This document shows, in pieces, positions 18,245 to 30,317 of a stretch of DNA of 42,606 bases. The stretch comes from Pseudomonas sp. Ga0074129. Lineage in GTDB: Bacteria; Pseudomonadota; Gammaproteobacteria; Pseudomonadales; Pseudomonadaceae. How positions within the stretch are numbered: position 1 is the stretch's first letter; the number at the start of each line of letters is the position of its first letter. Below the pieces are notes generated by a model, which did no database searches, was not told the DNA's origin, and was given only the letters and a program-made list of their open reading frames with translations. The translations under genes were made by a program, and so were the position numbers. The stretch covers positions 1 through 42,606 of the forward strand of contig LNDO01000055.1 in NCBI GenBank assembly GCA_001465025.1. The letters run 5' to 3'.

Positions 18245-18925
18245 CTAGGCGACCCAGTCTGCTGAGGTGGGCTGATCGAGATGGTTTTTCAGGTACTGGG
18301 CAAATTCAGTGCGAGGAATGCTGCGCGCACCCAGGCTGATCAGGTGCTCAGTGGGCATTTGGCAATCAATCAAAACAAAGCCCCATGCGCGCAGGTGTTC
18401 GACCAATGTGGCAAATCCGACTTTTGAGGCGTTGTCTGCGCGGCTGAACATGGACTCGCCAAAAAATAGCTGACCCATGGCCAGGCCATAAAGGCCGCCC
18501 ACCAGCTCCTGCCCGCGCCACACCTCCACCGAATGGGCGATGCCGCGCTTGTGCAGTTCAAGGTAGACATCCTGCATGGGGGTGGTAATCCAGGTTTCAG
18601 CGGCATAACTGCGTGGTGCTGCGCAGGCACGAATGACCTCTGTAAAGCACTGATCAAAACTGACCCGGTAGCGCTCTTGGCGCATGACTTTACTCAGGCT
18701 GCGCGAAACGTGCAGTTCGCTTGGCAGCAAAACCGTGCGTGGGTCAGGTGACCACCAGAGAATCGGCTGGCCATCTTGGAACCAGGGGAAGCAGCCATGC
18801 CGATAGGCCTGTATCAACCGATCGGGGGTTAAGTCGCCGCCAGCAGCCAAAAGACCATTCGGGTCACGCAAGGCGCGTTCGAGCGGGGGGAAATCCAGAG
18901 AGTCGCGTTGCAACCACGTCAGCAT
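18245..18925 (-). CDS. aat: Leucyl/phenylalanyl-tRNA-protein transferase
   Basis: This 226-residue enzyme transfers Leu or Phe from tRNA to proteins with N-terminal Lys or Arg, tagging them for ClpS/ClpAP. Conserved segments are [37 protein letters not shown] and [21 protein letters not shown] 18925 (MLTWLQRDS) gives the usual length; an in-frame extension to 19030 runs into trxB and is rejected. The gap to trxB is 59 bases and contains a GC-rich hairpin. Confidence 0.96.
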   Translation of the reverse strand: MLTWLQRDSLDFPPLERALRDPNGLLAAGGDLTPDRLIQAYRHGCFPWFQDGQPILWWSPDPRTVLLPSELHVSRSLSKVMRQERYRVSFDQCFTEVIRACAAPRSYAAETWITTPMQDVYLELHKRGIAHSVEVWRGQELVGGLYGLAMGQLFFGESMFSRADNASKVGFATLVEHLRAWGFVLIDCQMPTEHLISLGARSIPRTEFAQYLKNHLDQPTSADWVA

Positions 18926-18955
18926 GGGCAGGGCCGGCAAAGCAGGGGGAGGGGA

Positions 18956-18976
18956 GGGCGCAGAGAGCCTGCGCCC
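18956..18976 (-). terminator. GC-rich hairpin between trxB and aat
   Basis: An 8-bp perfect stem GGGCGCAG/CTGCGCCC has a 5-base loop and no T-run. It may attenuate or process the trxB-aat transcript and is unlikely to terminate it fully. Confidence 0.45.
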
Positions 18977-18984
18977 GGTGTGGC

Positions 18985-19944
<960 letters not shown>

Positions 19945-20054
19945 TCATAAGCCTTTGTCACAAAAGAGAATGCATGCTCCAATTGAGCCGCATGCAAGAC
20001 AGTGGTGGCTATGCTACACCGAAGCAGGCAAGGAGCGGGAGTCAACCGCCGCAG

Positions 20055-20070
20055 CTGTTTATGCATACAG
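20055..20070. promoter_or_regulatory. LexA (SOS) box-like site upstream of ftsK
   Basis: CTGTTTATGCATACAG has the invariant CTGT-N8-ACAG frame and an A/T-rich centre, matching 13 of 16 positions of the E. coli-type consensus CTGTATATATATACAG. It lies 96 bases before the ftsK start. A possible promoter overlaps it: -35 TTTATG (20058-20063), 17 bases, -10 TATCGT (20081-20086). E. coli ftsK (dinH) has a LexA-controlled promoter. Confidence 0.6.
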
Positions 20071-20165
20071 GCCTGTCTGGTATCGTGTGGTTAAACCTGT
20101 GCAATCGCTGCATATTTTGCCGTTAACCAATTATTCGGCGCCTCTGGCGCAGGAACAGATGCGTT

Positions 20166-22571
20166 TTGAAGAAATCTAGCCTAACCGTGCAAGCTCCTAT
20201 CTGGCGTCAGCAACTGCCCTATCGACTCAAAGAAGGCGCATTGATTGGCCTGGGCGCGCTCTGTCTTTATCTGTGGATGGCTCTGCTGACCTACGATGCG
20301 GCCGATCCAGGCTGGACGCACACCAGCAACGTGCAGCAAGTTCAGAATGCAGCAGGCCGTGCCGGTGCCTGGTTTGCTGATATTCTGTTTATGGCCTTGG
20401 GGTATTTTGCCTACCTGTTTCCGCTGTTGCTCGCGGTTAAGACGTTGCAGGTGTTCCGTGCTCGCCACCAGCCATGGCAATGGAGTGGTTGGCTGTTTTC
20501 CTGGCGTTTGATTGGCTTGGTTTTTTTGGTGTTGTCTGGGGCCGCACTGGCGTATATCCACTTTCAGGCCAGCGCCAGCATGCCTGCATCGTCAGGCGGG
20601 GCTTTGGGCGAAAGCCTGGGGCAACTTGCCGTCAATGCCCTGAATATTCAGGGCAGTACGTTGCTGTTTATTGCCCTGTTTTTGTTTGGTCTGACAGTGT
20701 TTACCGATTTGTCCTGGTTCAAGGTCATGGACCTGACCGGCAAAATCACCCTGGATCTGATCGAGTTGATCCAGGGTCTGGCCAATCGCTGGTGGAATAC
20801 CCGTGTTGAGCGCAAGCAACTGGTCGCTCAACTGCGTGAAGTGGATGAGCGGGTGAGCGAAGTGGCCGCGCCTATCGAGCTGAACCGTCGCGAACAAGCC
20901 AAGGTCAAGGAACGCTTGATCGAGCGCGAGGAGTCTCTCAATAAGCACATGAGTGAACGGGTTAACCGCCCGGCGCCGGTTATTACACCGCCCGCTGCGC
21001 CTAAGGCAGCTGAGGCCAGCAAGCGTGTGCAGAAAGAAAAGCAGGTGTCGCTGTTTGTCGACAGCGCCATTGAGGGCACGCTGCCGCCGATTTCCATTCT
21101 CGACCCCGCCGAGGTCAAGAAGGTCGCCTATTCCCCTGAATCGCTTGCAGGTGTTGGCCACCTGCTTGAGATCAAGTTGAAGGAGTTCGGTGTTGAGGTG
21201 TCGGTCGACTCTATCCATCCGGGGCCGGTGATTACCCGTTACGAAATTCAACCGGCTGCTGGCGTCAAAGTCAGCCGCATCTCCAACCTAGCCAAAGACT
21301 TGGCGCGCTCTCTGGCCGTGACGAGTGTTCGTGTGGTTGAAGTGATTCCCGGTAAAACCACGGTGGGGATCGAAATCCCTAACGAAGATCGTCAGATCGT
21401 GCGTTTTTCCGAGGTGCTGTCCTCGCCGGAGTACGACGAAGCCAAGTCACCAGTGACCCTTGCTCTGGGGCACGATATCGCCGGTAAGCCGATCATCACT
21501 GATTTGGCGCGCATGCCGCACCTGCTGGTCGCGGGCACCACAGGCTCAGGTAAGTCGGTGGGTGTTAACGCGATGATTTTGTCGATTTTGTTCAAGTCCA
21601 CGCCCGAAGAAGCGCGCTTGATCATGATCGACCCGAAGATGCTCGAACTGTCGATCTACGAAGGCATTCCGCACCTGCTGTGTCCGGTGGTGACAGACAT
21701 GAAGGAGGCCGCCAACGCGTTGCGCTGGTCGGTGGCGGAAATGGAGCGCCGCTACAAACTCATGTCGAAAATGGGTGTGCGTAACCTGGCAGGCTTCAAC
21801 CGCAAGGTGAAAGATGCCGAAGAGGCCGGTGAGCCACTTTCTGACCCGCTCTACAAGCGCGAAAGCATGCACGATGAAGCGCCGCTGCTGAAAACCCTGC
21901 CCACCATTGTGGTAGTGGTGGATGAGTTTGCCGACATGATGATGATCGTCGGGAAAAAGGTTGAAGAGCTGATTGCGCGCATTGCGCAGAAAGCCCGTGC
22001 CGCCGGTATCCATCTGATTCTGGCTACGCAACGCCCGTCGGTGGATGTGATCACCGGTTTGATCAAGGCCAACATTCCTACGCGCATGGCGTTCCAGGTA
22101 TCGAGCAAGATCGACTCACGCACCATCATTGACCAAGGCGGCGCTGAACAGCTGCTGGGCCATGGCGACATGCTCTATATGCCGCCTGGCACCAGTCTGC
22201 CCATTCGTGTGCACGGTGCCTTTGTTTCTGACGAAGAAGTGCATCGCGTCGTTGAAGCTTGGAAACAACGCGGCACGCCTGACTACATTGATGACATCCT
22301 TGCCGGTGTTGAGGAGGCCGGAAGCGGCTTTGACGGCGGCAGCGGCGAGGGCGGCAGTGATAACAGTGAAGCTGATCCGTTGTATGACGAGGCGGTTAAC
22401 TTTGTCCTTGAGAGCCGTCGCGCCTCGATCTCAGCTGTGCAGCGTAAGCTGAAAATTGGCTACAACCGTGCGGCGCGCATGATTGAAGCAATGGAAATGG
22501 CGGGTGTGGTGACGTCAATGAACACAAATGGCTCACGCGAGGTCATAGCACCTGGCCCCATGCGTGACTAA
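20166..22571 (+). CDS. ftsK: DNA translocase FtsK
   Basis: This 801-residue septal DNA pump completes chromosome segregation at dif. Four N-terminal membrane segments (about 20-190) are followed by a short charged linker and the RecA-like motor. Walker A is GTTGSGKS (about 457-464) and Walker B is [12 protein letters not shown] (about 582-593). The C-terminal gamma winged helix (about 735-800, [20 protein letters not shown]) reads KOPS sequences. The linker is far shorter than in E. coli, as usual in Pseudomonas. The start codon is TTG (20166). An overlapping six-codon frame ATG...TAG at 20159-20179 covers it, which might tune translation. Confidence 0.95.
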   Translation: MKKSSLTVQAPIWRQQLPYRLKEGALIGLGALCLYLWMALLTYDAADPGWTHTSNVQQVQNAAGRAGAWFADILFMALGYFAYLFPLLLAVKTLQVFRARHQPWQWSGWLFSWRLIGLVFLVLSGAALAYIHFQASASMPASSGGALGESLGQLAVNALNIQGSTLLFIALFLFGLTVFTDLSWFKVMDLTGKITLDLIELIQGLANRWWNTRVERKQLVAQLREVDERVSEVAAPIELNRREQAKVKERLIEREESLNKHMSERVNRPAPVITPPAAPKAAEASKRVQKEKQVSLFVDSAIEGTLPPISILDPAEVKKVAYSPESLAGVGHLLEIKLKEFGVEVSVDSIHPGPVITRYEIQPAAGVKVSRISNLAKDLARSLAVTSVRVVEVIPGKTTVGIEIPNEDRQIVRFSEVLSSPEYDEAKSPVTLALGHDIAGKPIITDLARMPHLLVAGTTGSGKSVGVNAMILSILFKSTPEEARLIMIDPKMLELSIYEGIPHLLCPVVTDMKEAANALRWSVAEMERRYKLMSKMGVRNLAGFNRKVKDAEEAGEPLSDPLYKRESMHDEAPLLKTLPTIVVVVDEFADMMMIVGKKVEELIARIAQKARAAGIHLILATQRPSVDVITGLIKANIPTRMAFQVSSKIDSRTIIDQGGAEQLLGHGDMLYMPPGTSLPIRVHGAFVSDEEVHRVVEAWKQRGTPDYIDDILAGVEEAGSGFDGGSGEGGSDNSEADPLYDEAVNFVLESRRASISAVQRKLKIGYNRAARMIEAMEMAGVVTSMNTNGSREVIAPGPMRD

Positions 22572-22623
22572 TCGCCAAGCCTGAACAGATGCTCCCTGAA
22601 TACCCGAATAGACGAGGAAACCC

Positions 22624-23250
22624 ATGCGCTTGATTCGCATGCTATTGCTGTCCGTACTGAGTGTTACCAGCGTTGCCGTTGCGGCCGATGATGAAGTGGC
22701 TGTGCAGCGTTTGACTGAGCTGCTTAATCAGGCTCAAACCATTGAGGCGCGGTTTTCCCAGTTGACGCTGGATGGCAGCGGCACCCAGTTGCAAGAAACT
22801 GCCGGTCAGTTGGCTCTTAAGCGTCCCGGCTTGTTTCGCTGGCACACCGACGCACCCATGGAACAGTTGCTGGTTTCCAACGGTGAGAAAGTGTGGCTGT
22901 ACGACCCTGACTTGCAACAGGTCACTATTCAAACCCTTGATCAACGCCTAACGCACACCCCAGCCCTGTTGCTGTCGGGTGATGTATCGAAGATTCGCGA
23001 GAACTTCGAGATCAGCCATAACGAAGGTGGCAGCGTGGTCGACTTCATTCTCAAGCCCAAGTCCAAGGACACCCTGTTTGACAGCCTGCGCCTGTCGTTC
23101 CGCAACCAGGTGCTCAACGACATGCAGTTGATCGACAGCATCGGCCAGCGCACGAATATTCTTTTCCTCAATGTGAAAATGAACGAGCCGCAGGACGACG
23201 CACAATTTACCTTTGAGATCCCTGCCGGCGCAGATGTGATCCAAGAGTAG
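22624..23250 (+). CDS. lolA: Outer-membrane lipoprotein carrier protein LolA
   Basis: This 208-residue periplasmic chaperone ferries lipoproteins from LolCDE to LolB. The signal peptide is about residues 1-21 ([20 protein letters not shown]). The mature part has the family pattern, including [23 protein letters not shown] and [30 protein letters not shown] ribosome site precedes the ATG. It lies 52 bases after ftsK and 29 bases before rarA, in the conserved ftsK-lolA-rarA order. Confidence 0.95.
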   Translation: MRLIRMLLLSVLSVTSVAVAADDEVAVQRLTELLNQAQTIEARFSQLTLDGSGTQLQETAGQLALKRPGLFRWHTDAPMEQLLVSNGEKVWLYDPDLQQVTIQTLDQRLTHTPALLLSGDVSKIRENFEISHNEGGSVVDFILKPKSKDTLFDSLRLSFRNQVLNDMQLIDSIGQRTNILFLNVKMNEPQDDAQFTFEIPAGADVIQE

Positions 23251-23279
23251 CCCCCGACCCGAGGTGTTAACGCGCTGTC

Positions 23280-24605
23280 ATGGATCTGTTTCGTAAGGCC
23301 CCCGTTGCCCAACCCCTGGCTGCTCGTTTGCGTGCAGCCAGCCTGGATGAGTACGTCGGTCAGGAGCATCTGCTCGCGCGGGGCAAGCCGCTGCGTGAGG
23401 CCTTAGAGCAGGGCGCGCTGCATTCAATGATTTTCTGGGGGCCGCCCGGTGTCGGTAAAACCACCCTGGCGCGATTGCTGGCACAGGTTTCCGACGCGCA
23501 TTTTGAGACGATTTCCGCTGTGCTCTCTGGGGTCAAGGAAATTCGTCAGGCTGTTGAAGTGGCGCAGCAACATGCTGCGCAATATGGCCGTCAGACCATC
23601 CTGTTTGTTGATGAAGTGCACCGCTTCAACAAATCGCAGCAGGATGCTTTTTTGCCCTACGTGGAAGACGGCACGCTGATTTTTATCGGTGCCACCACGG
23701 AAAACCCTTCGTTTGAACTGAACAACGCCTTGCTCTCGCGGGCGCGGGTTTACGTGCTCAAAAGCCTGGATGAATGCGCCCTGCGCAAACTGGTTGAGCG
23801 TGCTTTGAGCGATCCCAAGGGGTTGGGTGAGCGGCGTCTGAGCCTTCCGGAAGAGAGTTTTAAAATCCTTCAGGCTGCAGCCGATGGAGATGGTCGGCGC
23901 TTACTCAATTTTCTGGAAAACGCCGCCGATTTGGCCGAGGACGGCAGCGCCATTGGCACCGAGTTGCTGCTGGACCTGCTCGGCGACACGCGCCGGCGTT
24001 TCGATAAAGGCGGCGAAGCCTTTTACGATCAGATATCGGCCCTGCATAAGTCCGTGCGCGGCTCCAGCCCGGACGGGGCGCTGTATTGGTTTGCGCGCAT
24101 GCTCGATGGTGGTTGTGATCCCTTGTACATCGCCCGCCGCGTGGTGCGCATGGCCAGTGAAGACATCGGCAATGCCGATCCGCGTGCACTCACCCTGTGC
24201 CTCAACGCCTGGGATGTGCAAGAGCGTCTGGGCAGCCCTGAGGGTGAGTTGGCCGTGGCTCAGGCGATTGTCTATCTGGCTTGCGCGCCGAAAAGTAATG
24301 CAGTTTACACCGGCTTTAAAGCGGCCATGCGTGACGCCGCTGAGCATGGCTCGCAAGAGGTGCCGCTGCACCTGCGCAACGCGCCGACCAAGCTGATGAA
24401 AGAGCTGGGCTATGGCGATGAATACCGCTATGCCCATGACGAGCCCGACGCTTACGCTGCTGGCGAAGATTACTTTCCGCAAGCGTTCGAGCCGCGCGCG
24501 TATTACCAGCCTGTGCCGCGCGGTCTTGAGCTCAAAATCCGCGACAAGCTGCAGCATCTAAAAAATCAGGATCGCAACAGCCCTCGGCAGCGGAGAAAAC
24601 CATGA
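23280..24605 (+). CDS. rarA: Replication-associated recombination protein A (MgsA/RarA)
   Basis: This 441-residue AAA+ ATPase of the clamp-loader clade acts at stalled replication forks. Walker A is GPPGVGKT at 54-61, Walker B FVDEVH at 109-114, and sensor 1 is [12 protein letters not shown]. The C-terminal tetramerisation region is present ([31 protein letters not shown]). The stop overlaps the crcB start by four bases (ATGA), so the two are coupled. Confidence 0.96.
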   Translation: MDLFRKAPVAQPLAARLRAASLDEYVGQEHLLARGKPLREALEQGALHSMIFWGPPGVGKTTLARLLAQVSDAHFETISAVLSGVKEIRQAVEVAQQHAAQYGRQTILFVDEVHRFNKSQQDAFLPYVEDGTLIFIGATTENPSFELNNALLSRARVYVLKSLDECALRKLVERALSDPKGLGERRLSLPEESFKILQAAADGDGRRLLNFLENAADLAEDGSAIGTELLLDLLGDTRRRFDKGGEAFYDQISALHKSVRGSSPDGALYWFARMLDGGCDPLYIARRVVRMASEDIGNADPRALTLCLNAWDVQERLGSPEGELAVAQAIVYLACAPKSNAVYTGFKAAMRDAAEHGSQEVPLHLRNAPTKLMKELGYGDEYRYAHDEPDAYAAGEDYFPQAFEPRAYYQPVPRGLELKIRDKLQHLKNQDRNSPRQRRKP

Positions 24606-24982
24606 TTCGTATGGCGTTGGCCGTTGCGCTTGGCGGTGCTGTCGGATCTGTTCTGCGTTTTGTTACCGCCAGTTGGGTGGTGGCCCAGTGGCCTCGGCAT
24701 TTCTACTTGGGCACCTTCACCGTCAACATCATTGGCTGCTTGCTGATCGGCCTGTTGTCCGGTTTGTTCCTGCTGCGCAGCGATTTGCCCGTTGAGCTGC
24801 GGGGCGGCCTGATTATTGGCTTGCTCGGCGGCTTCACCACGTTTTCCTCATTCAGCCTTGAACTTCTCAAGCTGTTTGAAAGCGGTCGCCACAATGAGGC
24901 GTTCGCCTACCTGTTGTGCAGCCTTGTCGGTGGTGTGTTGGCCGTGTGGGCCGGTTTTGCCCTGGCGCGCCTGTATCAGTGA
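24602..24982 (+). CDS. crcB: Fluoride channel CrcB/Fluc
   Basis: This 126-residue inner-membrane fluoride exporter has four helices and forms a dual-topology dimer. Diagnostic segments are [10 protein letters not shown], the [10 protein letters not shown] motif with the pore Asn, and [12 protein letters not shown] with the Phe/Ser/Thr track. No fluoride riboswitch is visible upstream because the start lies within the rarA stop. Expression is therefore tied to rarA unless an internal promoter exists. Confidence 0.95.
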   Translation: MIRMALAVALGGAVGSVLRFVTASWVVAQWPRHFYLGTFTVNIIGCLLIGLLSGLFLLRSDLPVELRGGLIIGLLGGFTTFSSFSLELLKLFESGRHNEAFAYLLCSLVGGVLAVWAGFALARLYQ

Positions 24983-25074
24983 GTGGGGCAGGTGGCCCCA
25001 TCCCCGTTAAAGCCTTAAACTGCGCGGCATTGCGCGCCATGGCTGCGGCCATGCAACCCTTAGTGATGTATTGA

Positions 25075-26361
<1,287 letters not shown>

Positions 26362-26373
26362 TCCTGTGTCATG

Positions 26374-26405
26374 GAGCCTCAAACGGGATAACCCGTTTGC
26401 GGCTC
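26374..26405 (+). terminator. Hairpin between serS and cysG
   Basis: A two-part stem is present: GAGCC/GGCTC outside and AAACGGG/CCCGTTT inside, separated by a 2x2 internal loop, with an ATAA apical loop. No T-run follows. It is more likely an mRNA-stabilising or partial terminator structure than a full terminator. Confidence 0.5.
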
Positions 26406-26430
26406 GTCGCTTATTGCTGAAGGCTGCTTT

Positions 26431-27828
26431 ATGGACTTTTTACCCCTGTTTCACAAACTGCAGGACCGTCACGTGCTGGTGGTTGGTGGCGGTGAAATCG
26501 CCCTGCGCAAATCGCGCCTGCTCAGTGAGGCGGGGGCGCGTTTAAGGGTGGTCGCGCCAGATATTCGCGCTGAATTGATCGAGATGGCCAAGGCCAATCA
26601 AGGTGAGGTGCTGCTGCGCGACTATCAGCCTGCTGATTTGCAGGGTGTGGTTTTGGTGATTGCCGCCACCGATGACGAACCGTTGAACGCGGTGATTTCG
26701 CAGCAAGCCCAGGCTTTGTTTATCCCGGTCAATGTGGTCGATGCGCCGAAGCTGTGCAGCGTAATCTTCCCGGCCATTGTCGACCGCTCGCCACTGATTG
26801 TCGCGGTTACCAGCGGCGGTGATGCGCCTGTGCTCGCGCGGCTGATTCGCGCCAAGATCGAAACCTGGATTCCGGCTACTTGCGGGCAATTGGCCGGCTT
26901 GGCCAAGCGTTTCCGCGCGCAGGTTAAAGCGCTGTTCCCGGATGTGCAGCAACGTCGGGTGTTCTGGGAAGACGTGTTTCAGGGCCAAGTGGCCGAGAGC
27001 GTGTTCGCCGGTAAACAGCAGGAGGCGCAGCGCCTGTTGGAGGAGAAAATCGCCGGAATTGCCCCGCGTATGCTCGGTGAGGTTTACCTAGTGGGTGCTG
27101 GGCCAGGCGATCCGGACTTGCTGACTTTTCGCGCTTTGCGTTTGATGCAACAGGCCGATGTGGTGCTGTACGATCGCCTGGTGGCACCTGCCATTATCGA
27201 CTTGTGCCGACGCGATGCCGAGCGAATTTACGTCGGCAAACAACGCGCCGATCACGCTCTACCACAAGATCAGATCAACCAGCGGCTGGTCACACTTGCC
27301 CTAGAAGGCAAGCGCGTGCTGCGTCTTAAAGGTGGTGATCCGTTTATTTTTGGCCGTGGCGGTGAAGAAATCGAAGAGCTGGCCGCCCATGGCATCCCGT
27401 TCCAAGTGGTGCCGGGCATCACAGCAGCGTCCGGTTGCGCGGCCTACGCGGGCATTCCGCTGACCCACCGTGATCATGCGCAGTCAGTGCGTTTTGTCAC
27501 CGGGCACTTAAAAGATGGCAGCACCAACCTGCCGTGGACGGAGTTGACCTCTAGCAGTCAAACCATAGTGTTCTACATGGGCTTGGTCGGTTTGCCGATG
27601 ATCTGTGAGCAGTTGATTGCTCACGGGCGCGCCGCCACTACGCCGGCGGCGCTTATCCAGCAAGGCACCACACAAAACCAACGCGTGATCACCGGCACGC
27701 TGGCCGATCTCGCGGCGCGGGTGGCGGAGCATGAAGTGCGTGCGCCGACCCTGGTGATTGTCGGCGAAGTGGTGCAGTTAAGGGAAAAACTGGCCTGGTT
27801 CGAAGGCGCTCAAGCCCGCGCCACCTGA
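26431..27828 (+). CDS. cysG: Sirohaem synthase CysG
   Basis: This 465-residue trifunctional enzyme converts uroporphyrinogen III to sirohaem. The N-terminal Met8-like half (dehydrogenase/ferrochelatase) has the NAD-binding GGGEIA at 19-24. The C-terminal methyltransferase (SUMT) begins near residue 218 with [14 protein letters not shown]. It contains [15 protein letters not shown] and [20 protein letters not shown]. Sirohaem is the cofactor of the sulfite reductase encoded at 36.3-37.9 kb. The last 19 bases overlap the 3' end of the ybiB-like gene on the other strand. Confidence 0.97.
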   Translation: MDFLPLFHKLQDRHVLVVGGGEIALRKSRLLSEAGARLRVVAPDIRAELIEMAKANQGEVLLRDYQPADLQGVVLVIAATDDEPLNAVISQQAQALFIPVNVVDAPKLCSVIFPAIVDRSPLIVAVTSGGDAPVLARLIRAKIETWIPATCGQLAGLAKRFRAQVKALFPDVQQRRVFWEDVFQGQVAESVFAGKQQEAQRLLEEKIAGIAPRMLGEVYLVGAGPGDPDLLTFRALRLMQQADVVLYDRLVAPAIIDLCRRDAERIYVGKQRADHALPQDQINQRLVTLALEGKRVLRLKGGDPFIFGRGGEEIEELAAHGIPFQVVPGITAASGCAAYAGIPLTHRDHAQSVRFVTGHLKDGSTNLPWTELTSSSQTIVFYMGLVGLPMICEQLIAHGRAATTPAALIQQGTTQNQRVITGTLADLAARVAEHEVRAPTLVIVGEVVQLREKLAWFEGAQARAT

Positions 27829-28799
27829 TGGCGTGAGGCCCAGAGCGCTTCGGCGCGACTGATGGCCGTGTCGCGCGGTTCACCCAAACCGCGCAAGGCC
27901 AAGGCCATGGTGCTGATAATCGCCAGTTGCCCGTAGGCATCGCTCGCTTCACCCTGCCAGCAGGCCAGTAGATGCTCCGGCATCAGGCTGGCCGGTTTGA
28001 CGTGGCGCATGGCCGCTAACGCTGGCCACTCTTCGTCCCAGTTAACCCCGTTGGCCGTGCCATACAGGTGGCTGCTGGCATCCGGGTTGATTTCGATTTC
28101 ACCGCCTTCGCCTTTGATCACCACCGCCGTATCGCCCAGCAGTTGGCTGGCTTCACGGTGTACCGCCTGATAGCCGGGATGAAAGATGCTTTGCAGGCCG
28201 CAGCGCGCGTTGAGTGGGTTGAGGATGCGCGCCAGGGAATGAATCGGTGAGCGCAGGCCGAGGATGTTGCGCAGGTCAATCATGTGCTGCAACGGGGGCA
28301 TCCAGTCACCCAGCGGGATAAAGGCCAGCTGCTGTTGGTCCATCGCCTTTTCAACCTGCTGCCAATCGCGGCACAGCGGGATATCCAGCGTCTCCAGCAA
28401 CTGCTCGCTGTACAGACGCCCGGCGGTGTGAGCGCCGCCACCGTGCAGCAAAATGCGCAGGCCACTGTTCGCCAGCGCTTTAGCCGCCAATAAAAACCAG
28501 GGTAAGTGACGCTTTTTTCCGGCGTAGCTGGGCCAGTCAAGATCCACGGCAATGGCTGGTGTTTGCAGGCGCGCACGCACGGCCTCGGTAAAGCCGGCCA
28601 TTTCTTCAGCGCTTTCCTCCTTGTGCCGCAGCAGCATGAGGAACGCCCCCAACTGGCTTTCTTCAACCTTTCCGTCAAGCAACATGCCCATGGCGTCGCG
28701 CGCTTCTTCGCGGGTCAGGTTACGTGCACCACGCTTGCCCTTGCCAAGAATGCGCACGAATTGAGCAAAGGGGTGTTCCGGCGGGGTTACCAGGTTCAT
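27810..28799 (-). CDS. ybiB: YbiB/TrpD2-like glycosyltransferase-family protein
   Basis: This 329-residue protein has the anthranilate phosphoribosyltransferase fold. The N-terminal helical GT3 domain (about 10-75) has [20 protein letters not shown]. The larger C-terminal domain has [12 protein letters not shown] in place of the usual TrpD phosphoribosyl motif, so it is not an active TrpD. E. coli YbiB binds nucleic acids and is reported as LexA-regulated. Its start overlaps the tusE stop (ATGA at 28796-28799), so it belongs to the tRNA thiolation operon, suggesting an RNA-related role (inference). Confidence 0.85.
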   Translation of the reverse strand: MNLVTPPEHPFAQFVRILGKGKRGARNLTREEARDAMGMLLDGKVEESQLGAFLMLLRHKEESAEEMAGFTEAVRARLQTPAIAVDLDWPSYAGKKRHLPWFLLAAKALANSGLRILLHGGGAHTAGRLYSEQLLETLDIPLCRDWQQVEKAMDQQQLAFIPLGDWMPPLQHMIDLRNILGLRSPIHSLARILNPLNARCGLQSIFHPGYQAVHREASQLLGDTAVVIKGEGGEIEINPDASSHLYGTANGVNWDEEWPALAAMRHVKPASLMPEHLLACWQGEASDAYGQLAIISTMALALRGLGEPRDTAISRAEALWASRHQVARA

Positions 28800-29131
28800 A
28801 GGCAGTTAGTCGGCTTGGGCAGGCCCGCCAGCTTGGCGGAGAGTTTGGCGGGAGCGCCGTTGAACAGTCGGTTGAGGTGCAGGCTGTTGCCTTTTTCGCT
28901 GCCCAACTTGCTGGCAACGAATTTGATCAGCGGGCGATTGGCCGGTGAAAGCTGAAACTCGGCATAAAAGTCGCGTATGAGCCAGAGAATCTCCCAGTGC
29001 GCATTCGTCAGCTCAATGCCTTCACGTTCTGCCAGCGCGGCGGCAGCGGCCTCGGACCAATCGGCGAGTTCAATCAGGTAGCCGTCTTTGTCGACTGGCA
29101 GTTGGCGATCATCGAGTTGCAGGCTGCTCAT
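28796..29131 (-). CDS. tusE: Sulfur-relay protein TusE (DsrC family)
   Basis: This 111-residue protein takes persulfide sulfur from TusD and hands it to MnmA for 2-thiolation of tRNA wobble uridine. DsrC-family markers are the ELTNAHWEILWLIRDFY helix and the mobile C-terminal tail PKPTNCL, whose penultimate Cys (C110) carries the sulfur. The second upstream Cys found in true sulfite-reductase DsrC proteins is absent, favouring TusE. It overlaps tusB by four bases and ybiB by four bases. Confidence 0.93.
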   Translation of the reverse strand: MSSLQLDDRQLPVDKDGYLIELADWSEAAAAALAEREGIELTNAHWEILWLIRDFYAEFQLSPANRPLIKFVASKLGSEKGNSLHLNRLFNGAPAKLSAKLAGLPKPTNCL

Positions 29132-29427
29132 AACCAGGTGTTGACCTTGTCATACTGGCAGCTGAGCGCCACAAAGCCTGGGTAGTCAATTAGGTTCAGG
29201 CGTTCAGGTGGCGTCAGGTGACGCGCCTGCACATCCTCGTCCAGGGCATACAAGCTAATCGCCTCAGGCATCAGCTCTAGGGCTTGGCGCTGCGCAGTGC
29301 CAGCCTGTAAGGCGTAGACCGCATCGCCACACAGCAAAAGCGCGTCGCGGCTGCCTAAAAGGCGTAGGCAACTGCTCAAACGGTTGTCGCTAAAGGGTGA
29401 GTGAGACAGTACATGCAAGGTCGACAT
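29128..29427 (-). CDS. tusB: Sulfur-relay protein TusB (DsrH family)
   Basis: This 99-residue DsrH-like subunit of the TusBCD heterohexamer that relays sulfur from TusA to TusE. It starts MSTLHVLSHSPFSDNRLSSC and ends in VNTWL. It has no catalytic Cys of its own, as usual for this structural subunit. Its start shares a base with the tusC stop (TAATG), and its stop overlaps tusE. Confidence 0.9.
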   Translation of the reverse strand: MSTLHVLSHSPFSDNRLSSCLRLLGSRDALLLCGDAVYALQAGTAQRQALELMPEAISLYALDEDVQARHLTPPERLNLIDYPGFVALSCQYDKVNTWL

Positions 29428-29786
29428 TAGAGGGTAATCACCTGGTCGTAGCGGTCGATCAAGGCACTGAGCTGAGTGTCATCCAGGCACTCGGCAGCCA
29501 GCGACAGTGGTTGCTCGTGCAAACCGCGCTCTTCCAGGCTGCGCGCCGATACATACAGTGCCTCCACACCAAACATGGGTAACGCCTTGAGGTTGGCGCT
29601 TAGGTCTTTTTGTTGCAGTTGAGCCGGTTGCTGGGCGTGGCTTAATTGGAACACGCCATCGTCAAGAAACAACAAACCGATAGGCAGATCGAAGGCGCCG
29701 CCGGCCAAGGCGATGTCCAGCGCTTCGCGAGCGCTGGGGCCTGACCAAGGCGATTGACGGCTGATAATCAGCAATGACTGACTCAT
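29427..29786 (-). CDS. tusC: Sulfur-relay protein TusC (DsrF family)
   Basis: This 119-residue DsrF-like subunit of TusBCD. The start MSQSLLIISRQSPWSGPSAREALDIAL is typical. I chose the ATG at 29786. A TTG five codons upstream would lie inside tusD. It follows the tusD stop by one base, so the genes are coupled. Confidence 0.92.
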   Translation of the reverse strand: MSQSLLIISRQSPWSGPSAREALDIALAGGAFDLPIGLLFLDDGVFQLSHAQQPAQLQQKDLSANLKALPMFGVEALYVSARSLEERGLHEQPLSLAAECLDDTQLSALIDRYDQVITL

Positions 29787-29787
29787 C

Positions 29788-30180
29788 TTATGGCCCTCCA
29801 AAGCAGATCAAACGGTCGGCCATTTGCACTGCCTCATGCAACTGGCCTAACCCGGACAGCTCCCAGGGGGCTTGCACATTGGCTGCGGTACGGGCGTAAC
29901 GCTCGGCTTCTTCACCATTGAGCACGCCACGGCGCAACGCAGCAGCAATGCACACCACGCCATCGAGTTGATGGGTTTGCACAAACTCACGCCATTCACG
30001 CGGTACGTCGAGTTCATCCTGCGCGTTGACCACATTGCCGGATGCACTGTGTACGCCGTCTTGATAAAAAAACAGTCGAACGATTTCATGCCCGCCCGCG
30101 ATGGCTGCCTGGGCAAAACGCAGAGCGCGGCGCGAGGAGGGCGCATGCGGAGGGGAGAACAGGGCGATGGTGAACTTCAT
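29788..30180 (-). CDS. tusD: Sulfurtransferase TusD (DsrE family)
   Basis: This 130-residue catalytic subunit of TusBCD accepts sulfur from TusA. The conserved Cys is C77 in VVCIAAALRRGV, matching the active Cys of E. coli TusD. The N-terminal MKFTIALFSPPHAPSSRRAL is the family signature region. ATG 30180 is preferred over an in-frame codon at 30195. It is the first gene of the operon tusD-C-B-E-ybiB, all joined by overlaps or one-base gaps. Confidence 0.93.
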   Translation of the reverse strand: MKFTIALFSPPHAPSSRRALRFAQAAIAGGHEIVRLFFYQDGVHSASGNVVNAQDELDVPREWREFVQTHQLDGVVCIAAALRRGVLNGEEAERYARTAANVQAPWELSGLGQLHEAVQMADRLICFGGP

Positions 30181-30270
30181 GGTTAACCCGGCCAAACAGA
30201 ATGCCGGAATGATAAAGCCTGAACCGCGAAGATGCGCGCCGCAGTGCTAAAAATCTCGCGGGTATACATA

Positions 30271-30299
30271 CAAAAGCCCGCGCACTGAGGCGCGGGCTT
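30271..30299 (-). terminator. Terminator after the SDR gene
   Basis: A 10-bp perfect stem AAGCCCGCGC/GCGCGGGCTT with a 6-base loop is followed on the minus strand by TTTTG. It ends transcription of the SDR gene before tusD. Confidence 0.8.
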
Positions 30300-30317
30300 G
30301 GTGAACAAACAAGCGGC

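Noticed and set aside
24560-24602. Fluoride riboswitch before crcB
   Set aside because: The crcB start overlaps the rarA stop, leaving no leader, and no riboswitch core is visible.
27810-28799. Anthranilate phosphoribosyltransferase (trpD)
   Set aside because: The fold is similar, but the phosphoribosyl-binding loop differs and the neighbours are tus genes, so the YbiB/TrpD2 group fits better.
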